Positions 50,790 through 61,320 of a stretch of DNA of 64,000 bases are shown here, piece after piece. The position numbers and the translations under genes were made by a program. The notes under the pieces were generated by a model, which saw nothing but the letters and a program-made list of their open reading frames with translations, was not told where the DNA came from and ran no database searches. How positions within the stretch are numbered: the stretch's first letter is position 1; the number at the start of each line of letters is the position of its first letter. This stretch comes from Beaufortia kweichowensis (lineage: Eukaryota > Chordata > Actinopteri > Cypriniformes > Gastromyzontidae): the NCBI GenBank assembly GCA_019155185.1, contig CM032794.1, positions 8,719,988 to 8,783,987 on the forward strand, in the 5' to 3' direction.

Positions 50790-51200
50790 TGTGCGTTTCT
50801 CCTCTACTCCATTCCTTGCACGTGCTCCGTCTGCCAGGGAAGGGCTGGCTCGCTGGTAAAAAGGAAGGCCATACTGAACAGTAAGCACTTGCTGTCTTTG
50901 CTTTATCTTGGGAGCACAGAGGGTTTACTAATTAGTGTGTCTTTTGGAGACACGGTGAGCTGAAACAGAAGACTGTGATATGGCCCTTGATGAACAGCCT
51001 CATTGGTATTTTGATGATTACTCTGTGTCTATTGGTTGCCTGTCAGACGGTATGTGAAATCAAAATGACGTTTAATTTGCAGTTACATGGCTGATATTTT
51101 AATTATCCCTCCACATCTGTCACAGCTCTCTGGCATCTTTATGCTTCCCTGATAAAACAATAATGCACAGCCATTCTGGAGATGATTGCTATTTAGAGAG
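50790..51200. promoter_or_regulatory. Candidate conserved noncoding element
   Basis: A unique, balanced segment with a CACGTG E-box at 50819-50824 near its start, an ACTAATTAGTGTG homeodomain-type word near 50927 and ATTTTAATTATCCC near 51095. No repeat similarity and no coding frame of interest. Confidence 0.3.
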
Positions 51201-54200
51201 ACACACACCTCTTTCCAAATTCAGAAAAAAAAATCTTCTTTTATCAGCCTTCATCCTTATTAAAATAACATCATAGAGTATATTTGCCCATTTATGACTC
51301 ACCAATACAAATCTGTACTTAAAAAATAAGCTCTATTCCCATGCATACTTCCACATAAGGACCATATTTCATAGCTGTGGCAGATGGTGAGAGTTTATTA
51401 TGTAACATTTAGCAGTGGACGGTACAGAAAGTAAGCCTGAGCAAAGTAATTACATCAGCACACCCATCCAATTCACCCCAGCAGTCTCTATTATTAAAGA
51501 GATATTGTGGATGTATTATGCTTTGAAGATATTGCACCTAGTAAAAATGATGTATTTCATCATATTCAACGGCAACCCTTTATAATGATGCCAGGAATGC
51601 TGGTGATTTAACACTTGTTGGCATAAAACATTTATCAAGTGTCTTTCTGAAGTTGTCATTTATCTCAGATAGCAAAAGTTGCTCATTCTACAGCTTGTAC
51701 ATTGTATCTGTTGCCAGTAAAAGAGAAATACTGTAGATGATAAGGGAGGACTGGGACAAAGGGACACAAAATGCATTGTGAACCATTTTTTGTGATCCAG
51801 TCAAAGCGATTTAAAGTTTTATGCATGACACCAACCAAGTTTTATTTGGAAAGCAGGCATTTTTAGTAGCATGCATAAAACTGTGGTAGAGTATTCCCAT
51901 AAACCTCTCTGCTGTAAAATATTGACAGTAAAGCAAGCTGTATAATATACTTGACATGTTTGCAGCAGCAAAAAAGTAGAAGTTCTGAATTCTGTTGCAT
52001 TTAGGGACAGCGGTTGTGAGATACCCTGTAGACTTCATTAAGGACAACATGAATGCTTAGTACACCAAAAGCATTTTTTCAGTTCCATCATAGTCTAGTT
52101 TCAAGAGAAATCTGCTTTAAGGTTACTGAAAGAATATCCTTAAAGTTTAGAAATATGTCTAGCAGTCCTGCAGGCAGAGGGTTCCAAAGAACTTTTCCAC
52201 TCTTCATTTCAGCCGAGGATCTTTGCATGAATGTTTTGTGGATTGTTGTATTCATATATTTTTACTAATGATTCAAAGTAGAAAAATAAATATTATATAA
52301 GTTATAAGTTATATAAAGGATAAATCAGGAATAAAAAATATGACATTACTGGCTTAAATGTACTTTTTAATTTAATCTGAACTGAAATAATGCCCTTTTG
52401 AAAATCCAAATGGATTGGTAGGAAATTCACAAACAAAAGACTTTGTCTAATTATGCAACTGCAAGAGAGTTTTTTTCTCATTTGCTTTTCACCTTGATTT
52501 AAACAAGACAGCTGACAAGATTAGAAAAGAGTTGGGTTACAGAAAAGGCTGGGTTAATATAGTTTGACTTGAATGTGCTCATTTAAACATGTTAGCAGAT
52601 GAGGTAGCTTGACTTTCCTGATGACAAGCACTCAGATGATTAGCTGCTGTTCTTATACAACAGACAGACACAGAGAGACAGGATACAGACCCTCTTACAT
52701 TTTACATTCAATATGCACATGGCAAATGAGAAGTAATAAAAGAGCATTCATTGTCAAGTGGGTGATGAATGCATTACAATAATAATCATAATTGAACAGA
52801 GAAAGGGGCAGATATATTTAACACCTTTCTTTGTGATTATTAGTTTCATCTCAGCCAGAACATGCATTTATATCCTCCTCCCACTGTTGTAAGATGTTCT
52901 GTGATTAATTGAAATACCATGTTGCACTAGTGTCGAGTAAAAACTTTGTACCAAATGTTTTATACTGATTTAACAGTTGTGAAAATGAATAATTATTAAA
53001 AAGTCCATGGACATTTATACTGGTGAAACTGAGAATGAAACAGAATTAATTGTTTTTCACTACAAGTTTCTAATATTTAGATGATTCACCTTAAAACTGG
53101 TTCAGTTTAAGTCTTAGGAGTGAATGAAAAATACTTTTAAATCACTGTTGCACTCCCAACATAAAACAACCAATTGTGAGAACCAATTTTTGTGCAAAGT
53201 GTGTTCTTGTTTTCCATATTTGGTGACAAGTGCACTAAACTGAAATGCTTTTTGTACTGTATGTTTACACTTTGAACTGGCAAAACATCTGTCCGTAGCA
53301 ATTTTCCACTCAACTTGGAAATCTCATACATAGGAATAAATCTCATATATTGGAAATCTCTTTTTTCTATAGTTTGGTTGCGTTCATACCAGAAACAATC
53401 TTTTCTTATAAAAATAGAAAGCAAAGAATGAGGGTAAGATATTGGCAAGTAAAAAGAAGGATTCCACAAATGCACAGTGCTCTGCCCTCTTGCTCAGATT
53501 TGTCCTGGTATTTAACAACACATGCAACCTCCACAAAAAACAGGATTTCTAAATGCACTACTGTCACATTTGTAGTTACTAGTGTGGTTAGATACGCGGT
53601 AGCATTTTTTGAGGCACAAAACAAATATTGTTCAGCAAATAAAACTGCCAACAATTAATGCTTCTGCTGTCTGTGTTTGCTTTCATCTTACTAAATACAA
53701 GCCTACCAAAATTCATCTCATTCTGCAGAATGAATACCAAAATTTCAACATTGTCCTGTGTCTGAGAGCAGGAATATCTCACATAACACAGCTCTTTGCC
53801 TCATCTGTATGATCAGTTAAACAAACCAGCTAGCTTGAGCACAGGCGAGCACACACCCCTCTCTGTGATGAATCTGCTCGGTTTTTCAGTGAATCATACG
53901 AAGCAGATTGGTTCTGCCAGCCTCCATACAGGCAAAGATATTTCAGCCTCCCTTCCTCACTATAGCGCTAGCAGATGTTTGATTCCCTTTGCCTCATTCA
54001 TCCATCTGCCCAATGCTTGCATTTCCCTCTTCGTCAAGCCCAAATTCTCCCATTTTTCTGTGCCCAATAAGCCAAACCACTCATCTTGTATTCTCTTTCT
54101 AATGGCTGTTTTTCTGTGTTAATTAAAGTTGATTTTCTGTTAAAAAATAAATACTTAAAAGGGTTTTGACAAGCATTGAGAAGACATTGTTTAGAAGAAG

Positions 54201-54759
54201 ACAGAATAATTAGTATGCCATGCAACATTTTTAATAATATTTGCTATGTTTGTGCTTATTGCACAATAGTACTGTAGTATTGCAGTGTCTTGTTGTATTT
54301 TCCTATTTTTATTTCTGTGGTGGTATATTAAACATTCTAAATGATTAATGTGCTACAGTAAATGAATAGTCTGGGAATTATTACCAGTATAACCATAAAT
54401 TAATATTAATAACAATATTTTAATATGCGTGTCTGTGCTTTAAAAAAGTTGTGTCCTCATATAAAAACTTACAAAGTGAAACTCCTGAAACTCCATGTTA
54501 TTCAGAGTTGGAAATTTACTCAGCAGGACATTATCTCCTCCAAAGAGCCATCATTTTACACACATACCACAGACTCTGAACTTCTAAAAAGGAGTATACA
54601 GAGAAGTTTCTCTTTCTATCAGAGTCGAGGCTCCAGCCACGCTTTTGGCAAACACAAATTGCCCTTGCACATCAGTGCTTGCCTCTGAAATTCTTAAATT
54701 TATATTGAAGTAGATTATGTCTGGAACTTCTTGAAATGTATGTACTGAATTCTTTGTTT
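51201..54759. other. Noncoding sequence
   Basis: No gene or recognisable repeat. Open frames around 53137-54228 overlap on both strands and carry no known domain. Unique segments near 53820-54110 and 54460-54690 might be regulatory. Confidence 0.4.
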
Positions 54760-55510
54760 AAGAACCCACTCGGAGAAAAACGCATTATGTGTTATTTGGC
54801 GAAAAGGGAGAGGCAACTAATTGGATATGCCAACTACGAAGAGTTCAAAGAAGTGTTAATTACTCTGATATAAACAAGATTAAGAAGTCCTGCTGAGAGT
54901 CTTGTCCCTATCACTCAGAGCACAGCGCCTTCCTTTCTCAAAAGAGAGAGATAATGGACTAAGGAGCGTCGAGGAGAGATGGAATGGGGGCAAGCGGAGA
55001 GAGAGATCCACTGAGACCAGAGGGTAGTGCGAGCACCAAAACCACATTCAGGTGGTGGTGACATTAAAGCCATAGCAGGGGTTGCTGTTCAAAGCCCGAA
55101 ATAAAAAAAAAAGAGTTGAAACACAACAGCTACAACTGAAGTAATGGAAGTGATTGTGCATTCACCAGGGGAGTGGCCCAGAGGGTGACCCGGGGCGCCG
55201 TTTTCCTCCTTTCTACTTTTGTCCAGAGAATGACTCAGCTGGCGTTTGCTGTTGACTGACAGGATTAATGAAGCTCTTCACAGCCCAGCCTGTAGATTAG
55301 CGCCTGCTTGTGAGAACACAAAAACTCCTGGCACACAAGTGAGGAAGAAAAGAGAGACTTTCATTAGAGTTTATTATTCTCCAGTCCCCCACGTCAACCT
55401 CGCTCCCCAGCTTCACTCCAGAGTGAAGAGTCATTTAGGCTTCATTCTTGGCGCTCGCGTGGGTACGGCACAGGGACACCACATGCGGAGGGCGCTTTAG
55501 AGAGGGCTTT
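54760..55510. promoter_or_regulatory. Candidate regulatory block (motif-rich, GC-richer)
   Basis: About 750 bp of unique sequence, one of the more GC-rich parts of the desert. Visible motifs: TGACTCAGC (MAF half-site) at 55231-55239 overlapping an E-box CAGCTG at 55236-55241; TGACAG (MEIS/TGIF type) at 55257-55262 running into GGATTA (bicoid/OTX type) at 55262-55267; and the palindrome GGGTGACCC at 55183-55191. No coding frame with a known domain. Confidence 0.35.
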
Positions 55511-56689
55511 TAAAGCTCCAGCTGCAGGCAACATTGCACTATAGTATGAAAGCAGAGATCAATTTCCCCTAATGATACGACAATTTCTATGTGATATCTC
55601 ATTTCCACCTATTCACTCTCATGTGCGTAGCAGAGGGGAGGGACAATAGGGCATCGTTTAAAATTCTCAGTTGTGGCCTTTTTAAAGCTCAGTATCAGAA
55701 TACACAGAGACACTTTTGATATGAATCAGACTCACGCTGGAGATAAGTGCATCTAGGTTGTTGTTATTTTTATTTAAATTTTAAAAGAAATGTTTTTGTT
55801 TTTATATCCTAATCTTGCAGAATTAAAAATACATTTCTACAGCTTTTTATGGAATTTATAATGTTGTATGGGTCATTCCTGCAACTTCCTTCAAAAAGTT
55901 AATAAATATACATGGATGTTGTTTAACAATTTTTATAAAAGTTAAAACTAGACTTGCTGTGATCAATCTCAGGTACTATAGAAGGATATTTTATGATGAA
56001 GGATTTCAAGCTAATATACACGAGTTTTGAAATGCATTAAAATTATTATAGCATATTTTTCTGTAATGCTTTAGTTTCTTGTACAATATTTTTGCAAATT
56101 AATTAGTTTAAACATATTTCTACAACAAGGGTAAAATAAGATGCGACGACACATTTGGTTTACTGAGCATGTTCATAAAGATGGAACGGATAATAAACAG
56201 ATTTTACATGCGGAGGAAGACACATTAGCAGCCAATCCTAATAAAGAAAATAAAAACTCATTACTATGATAAGTTATGCAAAACAAGTTCAAATAAATTA
56301 CGGGAAGCCTAATAAATCTTTCATCATAATCTGATCACCCTTGAGACAAATGGAAGATTATTACATTAATGTGACACATCGCATAAAAGAAGAGCAAATC
56401 AGAAAATGTTAAACCAATTGTTTTAGTTTTCTTATTCCACCCTCAGTTACATACTCTCTTCAAAGAAAGCAGCTCCACAGACTTTGAAGGATCAGCTCAA
56501 ACTATTAAAAAAAAACCATCAACACAACAACAGTGATATGAACAGCATATTTCTTTCTTTGTTCTGCACATCTGAACTAAACTTCATAAAGCATAATTTG
56601 CCTATGGGGACAACTAACCCTTCAAGTTACTGTGGTTTTTTGCAAACAAACTAACACAAACTTATTGAAAACTCGAGTTTGTATCTCAT
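55511..56689. other. AT-rich noncoding sequence
   Basis: Nothing recognised. Confidence 0.45.
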
Positions 56690-57125
56690 TCAGCCTGACT
56701 GGCAGGGATTGTATTATGGCCCCTCCAGAGCTGAATTTGAGGAATGGCTATAATTTTCTTTCAGAGAGAATTCTTGCCCAATATAAAGATTGCTGGTGGA
56801 CTTGAAATGTGTGTCAATGCCAGGAATCACCATGATTTTTCAATGGTACACAGTGGTATCCTGACATTCCTTGTGATATCATCATTTTATCACTCAGGCT
56901 AGTATGTCCGCCAAAGCTGCTGGCAGGCAGACAGGCAGGCCTGGCACAGAGCTTAGGGCAGCAGAACTGAGCAGGTTGCATGTCACAAGCTGTGGACGCA
57001 CATGCCCACGGGCACCAGAGGGAGTGGGGATGGAAATCCAGTGCATTAAATGTATTAAAACCCCCAAAGCCAAATCAATAGATGTACTGTGTCCAGGGCA
57101 ACCCAGACACACTCAGAGAAAAAGG
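56690..57125. promoter_or_regulatory. Candidate conserved noncoding element
   Basis: A unique GC-richer island with short GCAGGCAGACAGGCAGGC repeats near 56922-56939. Open frames on both strands across 56894-57137 have no known domain and are treated as composition effects. Confidence 0.3.
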
Positions 57126-58471
57126 TCAGTGTTTTAAAATAAATGGATGATAAGTAATGTTAGTACAGCAATAATATCATATTGGAATCTGGCATTTGTT
57201 TGATTTTACAGAATGTTTCAGATAAATCAGACGCTTTGTGCCTTTCACTAATACTCCTGTGAATAATAAAGGTTACGCAGCCTGGCTGAAGAGAATCTTT
57301 CAACCCGTTCTTGAGACATAGTTTCCATTTAAATAGAAACAATGTCCAAACTGACACTGTTGTGCTTCTACTTAAATTATTTGTTTTAAAATTTTGTTTA
57401 AAAATGTTTAAAAATTGTTGTTAAGTTAATAAAGCGCACTAACATTATGTAACGCATCGATATTTGGTTCTACACTTTCAGTATCTTTAATATTATAGCT
57501 CGCAAAAAACTATAATTCTAACAAATTGTTGTAATGATTTGAATTTATGTAAAGCACACACAACTGTAGAACAGGCATTGTACAGTTTGTATTACTATTC
57601 AGTCACCAGCAAATGACCAGAGCATCAAAGTATTCTTTTTGAGAATGATGTGTGCATCTCAGACTTAAGAGCACTTAAGAATATCTTGTCCCTCCACAGC
57701 ACTAGATCTAGAGAGACATCAAGTGCTTCTATTCACTGCTGGTTATTATTAAATCAAATGTGGGAATGCCAGATATGTTGGCCAGCTTTCATTCCCTTAA
57801 TCATTTCTGCTCATCAAAACCGCAGATTTTCTCTTTGCTAGAGTCATGGTTAGTTTAAACTACCATCATACCACATGATCTTTCTTTAATAATGTTATTC
57901 TAGTAAACAATTTCTGGCATCTTTGTAAAAACACACCCCACTTGCTCTTATTATCAGCTATACATTTTATTGTCAAAAATGCACAGCAACAACAACTTTT
58001 TTACTTTAATTTTGTGTAGAGGATGTTAAGTACACTTACAAACAAAATGATGTCTGAAGATTGTCTTTTTTTATAATACGTTATGCTATGTTTGGTTTAG
58101 AGAGCGTTCCAAAGGAACAACTAATACTTATGAATTTGTATCTTAACATTCGCTGTACCTTTCACTGTAACTAGTCAATAAACATGTCATTTGCAACTGC
58201 CTGTGCTGAAAACAAATTTTATAGTGCAAAGCCATCTGTCACCCATCGCACTGACTTTTGTATTCAACAGAAAACCTCCTGCAGCCATCACTTAACATCA
58301 ATTTCTGCTGTCCAAACATTTCCCCCTGTAATCTTCGCATATCATATGAACACAGTTATATTAATGGCAGGTTAAGATCTCATTTGTTCAGCAGACAAAG
58401 ATCTGAAGGTTGAGACTGAATAAATAACTTGGTGACTCAGACTAAGAATTTTTAATCAGATAAAATACACA
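57126..58471. other. Noncoding sequence downstream of uqcrfs1
   Basis: AT-rich. No gene, second polyadenylation cluster or repeat recognised. Confidence 0.45.
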
Positions 58472-58477
58472 TTTATT
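58472..58477 (-). terminator. uqcrfs1 polyadenylation signal
   Basis: A canonical AATAAA hexamer on the minus strand (TTTATT on plus) lies about 127 bases after the stop codon. It is the first perfect hexamer downstream of the CDS, so the predicted 3' UTR is about 150 nt. The cleavage site itself cannot be fixed from sequence. Confidence 0.7.
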
Positions 58478-58603
58478 ACTTACAATTAACAATTCACCAA
58501 ATCAGTGTAGCTGACGTGTGTCTGAAGCAAGATGGACAAATCAAACATGGAAAGAACAGATTCAGTGTTAATCATAGGTATTAGCAGAATATAGTTCTTT
58601 CCT

Positions 58604-59214
58604 TTATCCTACAATCACTGTGTCATCATCTGGGAACTCGTAGAAGGGCACCTCCAGGTTGAGTGGAGCAGGGCCTTTTCTAATGCGACCAGATGCATCG
58701 TAATGAGAGCCGTGGCAAGGGCAGTAATAGCCACCGTAGTCGCCAGCATTAGCGATGGGCACACAGCCCAGGTGGGTGCACACACCGATGACGATAACCC
58801 AGGATGGGTTTAAAACGCGGTCTTTATCATGCTGGGGGTCCCGAAGCTCAGACAGCTCAACAGTAGACTCAGTGGCAATCTCCTTTTCTGTTCTGTGTCG
58901 GACGAACAGGGGCTTCCCTCTCCATTTGAAGGTCATGTTTTTACCCTCAGGGATATCTGATAGCTTGATTTCGATCTGTGACAAAGCCAACACATCAGCT
59001 GAAGCGCTCATGGAGGAGACAAACTGTGTGACAACTGTCTTGGCTGTGTAGACTCCAACCACTGCTGTGGAACCTGTGAACAGATAAGAAAAGGCCCGTC
59101 GGCCTTCGCTGCTCTCTTGCGATGACTTCTTTGGGTCCAAAACTTCAGGTCGGCGGTAGTCAGAGAAATCTGGGATCTTGATGTCTGTGTGGGCAAAACG
59201 GACTCCAGAGCGAG
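58604..59214 (-). CDS. uqcrfs1: uqcrfs1 exon 2 (coding part)
   Basis: This exon encodes residues 71-273: the mature N-terminus, the single membrane anchor, the hinge and the whole Rieske domain. The acceptor is TTTGTAG immediately before 59214, preceded by a T-rich tract. The first two bases complete an Ala codon with the last base of exon 1, and the frame then runs uninterrupted to TAA at 58606-58604. The protein ends in V-I-V-G, as usual for animal Rieske proteins. Confidence 0.96.
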
Positions 59215-60292
59215 CTACAAAAAAAATAAAAACATGATTATTAATACACTGTATTTAAGATGTGATGAGAGGAGAATATATTGCCCAGAATGAAATTTGA
59301 TCATATCCATATAATAAGCAGGTGACCGTACTATATAATAATAATAATAACAACAACTTAATGAATCTTAAAATGTTTTTACCTCAATTTTAAATATGAA
59401 AAAAATTAAGTAATTATGAAATTATATTAAAGTCTTTTTAAACTATCATACATTTTAATGCAAACACTAAGTTAAAGTAGTTGCCTTTATCTCTATAAAA
59501 CAATCTGTTAAGATTATAATGTTAAATATCACATTAGTTGTTACCTTGAAAATAGAACTCACATAATTAAAAAGTAAACAACTGAACAGCTACTTACATG
59601 CAAACAAATAACCTTAACCAACCCTAATACAGTATATCTACACAGCTGGCTTGTCACAGCAGGTCAATCTGGACAGTAAGTCCTATCAAGTTTTTATACA
59701 ATAAAGTTACTTAAGTCTTACATATTTAACATACAGTTTAAAACTAACCAAAATATATCATGTTAAAATGGAGATGGTATAAATGCACACAAACTTAAAT
59801 GCTATTAAGCTATGGCAAGGACATTAGCAATGCCACGGCTAAGCTAAATGCTGCATTATATATAAACTATTGCTGTTTCGTCCTGCAGTATAAATTCAGT
59901 TTAGCTGAATATTTTTAGTATTTAGAATTCAGCAAGTCTACAAAGTACAAAATCACCACAAATATCTTTAATGCACACATTAGACACGCATAATAACACA
60001 GTGCCCTTGAGAGAGCGCCCGCTAAAGGCCCGAGAAGAGACCGCGACTCTAGAGTTCACTCTAGCCCGCTGTGAGACTCACCGTTGATGCTGGCGGACAC
60101 GGAGAGGCCGCTCTTAGCGCTCTGTCCGGACAACGACTCGCGGCACAGGAACGGTTTCTTGACGTCCATCAAGATTTTATCACTCTTCACGACGACACCC
60201 GGTATTAAAGCCTTTAATGGACCTGCCACGGCATAGTTGGTAGCTTGCAGGTACGGGGAAAACGTCCCCGAACGGGCAGCAATAGACATCAT
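58604..60292 (-). CDS. uqcrfs1: Cytochrome b-c1 complex Rieske iron-sulfur subunit (two exons)
   Basis: The CDS is join(58604-59214, 60082-60292) on the minus strand and gives 273 residues plus TAA; the human protein has 274. The product carries the 2Fe-2S cluster of respiratory complex III in the inner mitochondrial membrane and passes electrons from ubiquinol to cytochrome c1. Seen in the translation: an N-terminal presequence of about 78 residues rich in S, A, K and R; the mature N-terminus near H79-T80-D81; one membrane segment at about residues 112-139; a flexible hinge at about 138-147 (SASADVLA); and a C-terminal Rieske domain. That domain holds both cluster boxes: C-T-H-L-G-C (C216, H218, C221) and C-P-C-H-G-S (C235, C237, H238). 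C216, H218, C235 and H238 are the cluster ligands; C221 and C237 form the family's disulfide. The open frame is intact. The start is the first of two adjacent ATGs (60292, A at -3). The two-exon structure is like that of the human gene. Confidence 0.97.
59215..60081 (-). other. uqcrfs1: uqcrfs1 intron 1 (867 bp)
   Basis: GT-AG intron of phase 1. It is AT-rich, with a short ATA/ATAA-type run near 59331-59350. I see no second gene, SINE or recognisable repeat in it. Confidence 0.9.
60082..60292 (-). CDS. uqcrfs1: uqcrfs1 exon 1 (coding part)
   Basis: This exon encodes residues 1-70 plus the first base of codon 71, essentially the mitochondrial presequence. In this family the presequence is cleaved after import and kept in complex III as a small subunit. 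The exon ends at a consensus donor (exon base G at 60082, then GTGAGT on the minus strand), so the intron is phase 1. Reading past the donor meets a stop 8 codons later, which supports the splice. It is much richer in GC and CpG than the desert. Confidence 0.95.
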
Positions 60293-60410
60293 GTTTCTCG
60301 GCTAACGGCGCTGCGGCGTACCTTCCGAGCGGCTCTACTGACACTTATGACGTACTGACGCAGGCGCCTAAACAGCCGAAACGTAACGTCGGAAACATTA
60401 CGTAATGGTA
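60293..60410 (-). promoter_or_regulatory. uqcrfs1 5' UTR and CpG-rich promoter
   Basis: This short CpG-dense island just upstream of the ATG stands out from AT-rich flanks. Motifs visible: an ETS/GABPA (NRF-2) core CGGAAG on the minus strand at 60322-60327; an NRF-1-like GCGCCTGCGT on the minus strand at 60358-60367; a CRE-like TGACGTA at 60348-60354; and a perfect palindrome ATTACGTAAT at 60397-60406, which contains the PAR-bZIP/C/EBP D-box core TTACGTAA. GABP and NRF-1 sites are typical of nuclear OXPHOS gene promoters. There is no obvious TATA box. The transcription start cannot be placed exactly. Confidence 0.65.
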
Positions 60411-61089
60411 TACTTTAGCTATTTTGTGAAAATAAATAACAAAATTTTAAATAAATAAACAACGATTGCAAAATCGTGAAATATGATTAATATGTACTGG
60501 AGCTTAGATCATCATGCTTTGTGGAGGATAAACTAATGCGACAGTTCACAAAAATATATCGTCATTTTTATCTTTGATCTTATTGGTTTTAGTGAAAATT
60601 AAAATGTGTTGATGTGGTGTTCTATTGGTAACAGCTGATGGTTCTTAATGGTATTTGTACTGAACAGCAGAATTAGAGTTGGTATTGTTTTTCAACAAGA
60701 ATGTGTGGTTCTTTTAAGAACTATTTATAACATGAAAGAAGACCTTTCTTTCTTCCTTTCTTTTCTACCACATTCTGTCACTTCACATATACAGATTGGA
60801 TTGCTGTGTGACATGAGAATTTACAACAGACTGTTTCACACACATTTCCTAAAGCAATCCCATTTGTATGTTCCTGTTTATCTGCACTGACTGGGTTGCA
60901 GCCTGTCAGATTCTTACATCCTATTTTAATAAATCCAGTACAGTAAATACCTTTGATCTTACTGCCTGCTGTTGCCACGGCATCAGCTTTGATCAATGAG
61001 ATGCGGTTTGCCTGCAATTGAGCCCAGCCATTTGAGGCTGCAATTCCTTCTGTGTCAACTGAAAATAAAGTCTATTGACATTTTTAATC
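60411..61089. other. Noncoding sequence upstream of uqcrfs1
   Basis: No divergent gene is visible upstream of the promoter. A pyrimidine-rich CTTTCTTTCTTCCTTTCTTTT run lies at about 60745-60765. Confidence 0.45.
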
Positions 61090-61320
61090 TATGACTACGC
61101 AGTTTGGCTTTGGCCTGTATCAGCTGTATCACTCTTGACATTTGGCGCCGATCTTTCCACAAGCCTGCTTATTCGTTTCATTAAAGAGGTGTAATAGGCA
61201 TTTAGAGGACTTGACAGAGTGACTTTGCGGTGCCATTCACTCTGACTAAATGAGACGGCAATAAAACCTGACTCCTTTTAATGGCTCTAACAAACATGGC
61301 CATTAAGTTATTTTAAAAAC
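61090..61320. promoter_or_regulatory. Candidate conserved noncoding element
   Basis: A unique segment with an E2F-like TTTGGCGCC at 61141-61149 and an AGGTGT T-box-like half near 61187, followed by CATTTAGAGGACTTGACAG. No repeat similarity. Inferred from texture and motifs. Confidence 0.3.

Noticed and set aside
53137..54228. Cluster of overlapping open frames on both strands
   Set aside because: Mutually overlapping, none with a known domain.
58755..59051. 98-codon open frame on plus within uqcrfs1 exon 2
   Set aside because: Antisense shadow of the Rieske coding sequence.
60411..61089. Divergent gene sharing the uqcrfs1 promoter
   Set aside because: No coding frame with recognisable similarity and no CpG extension upstream.
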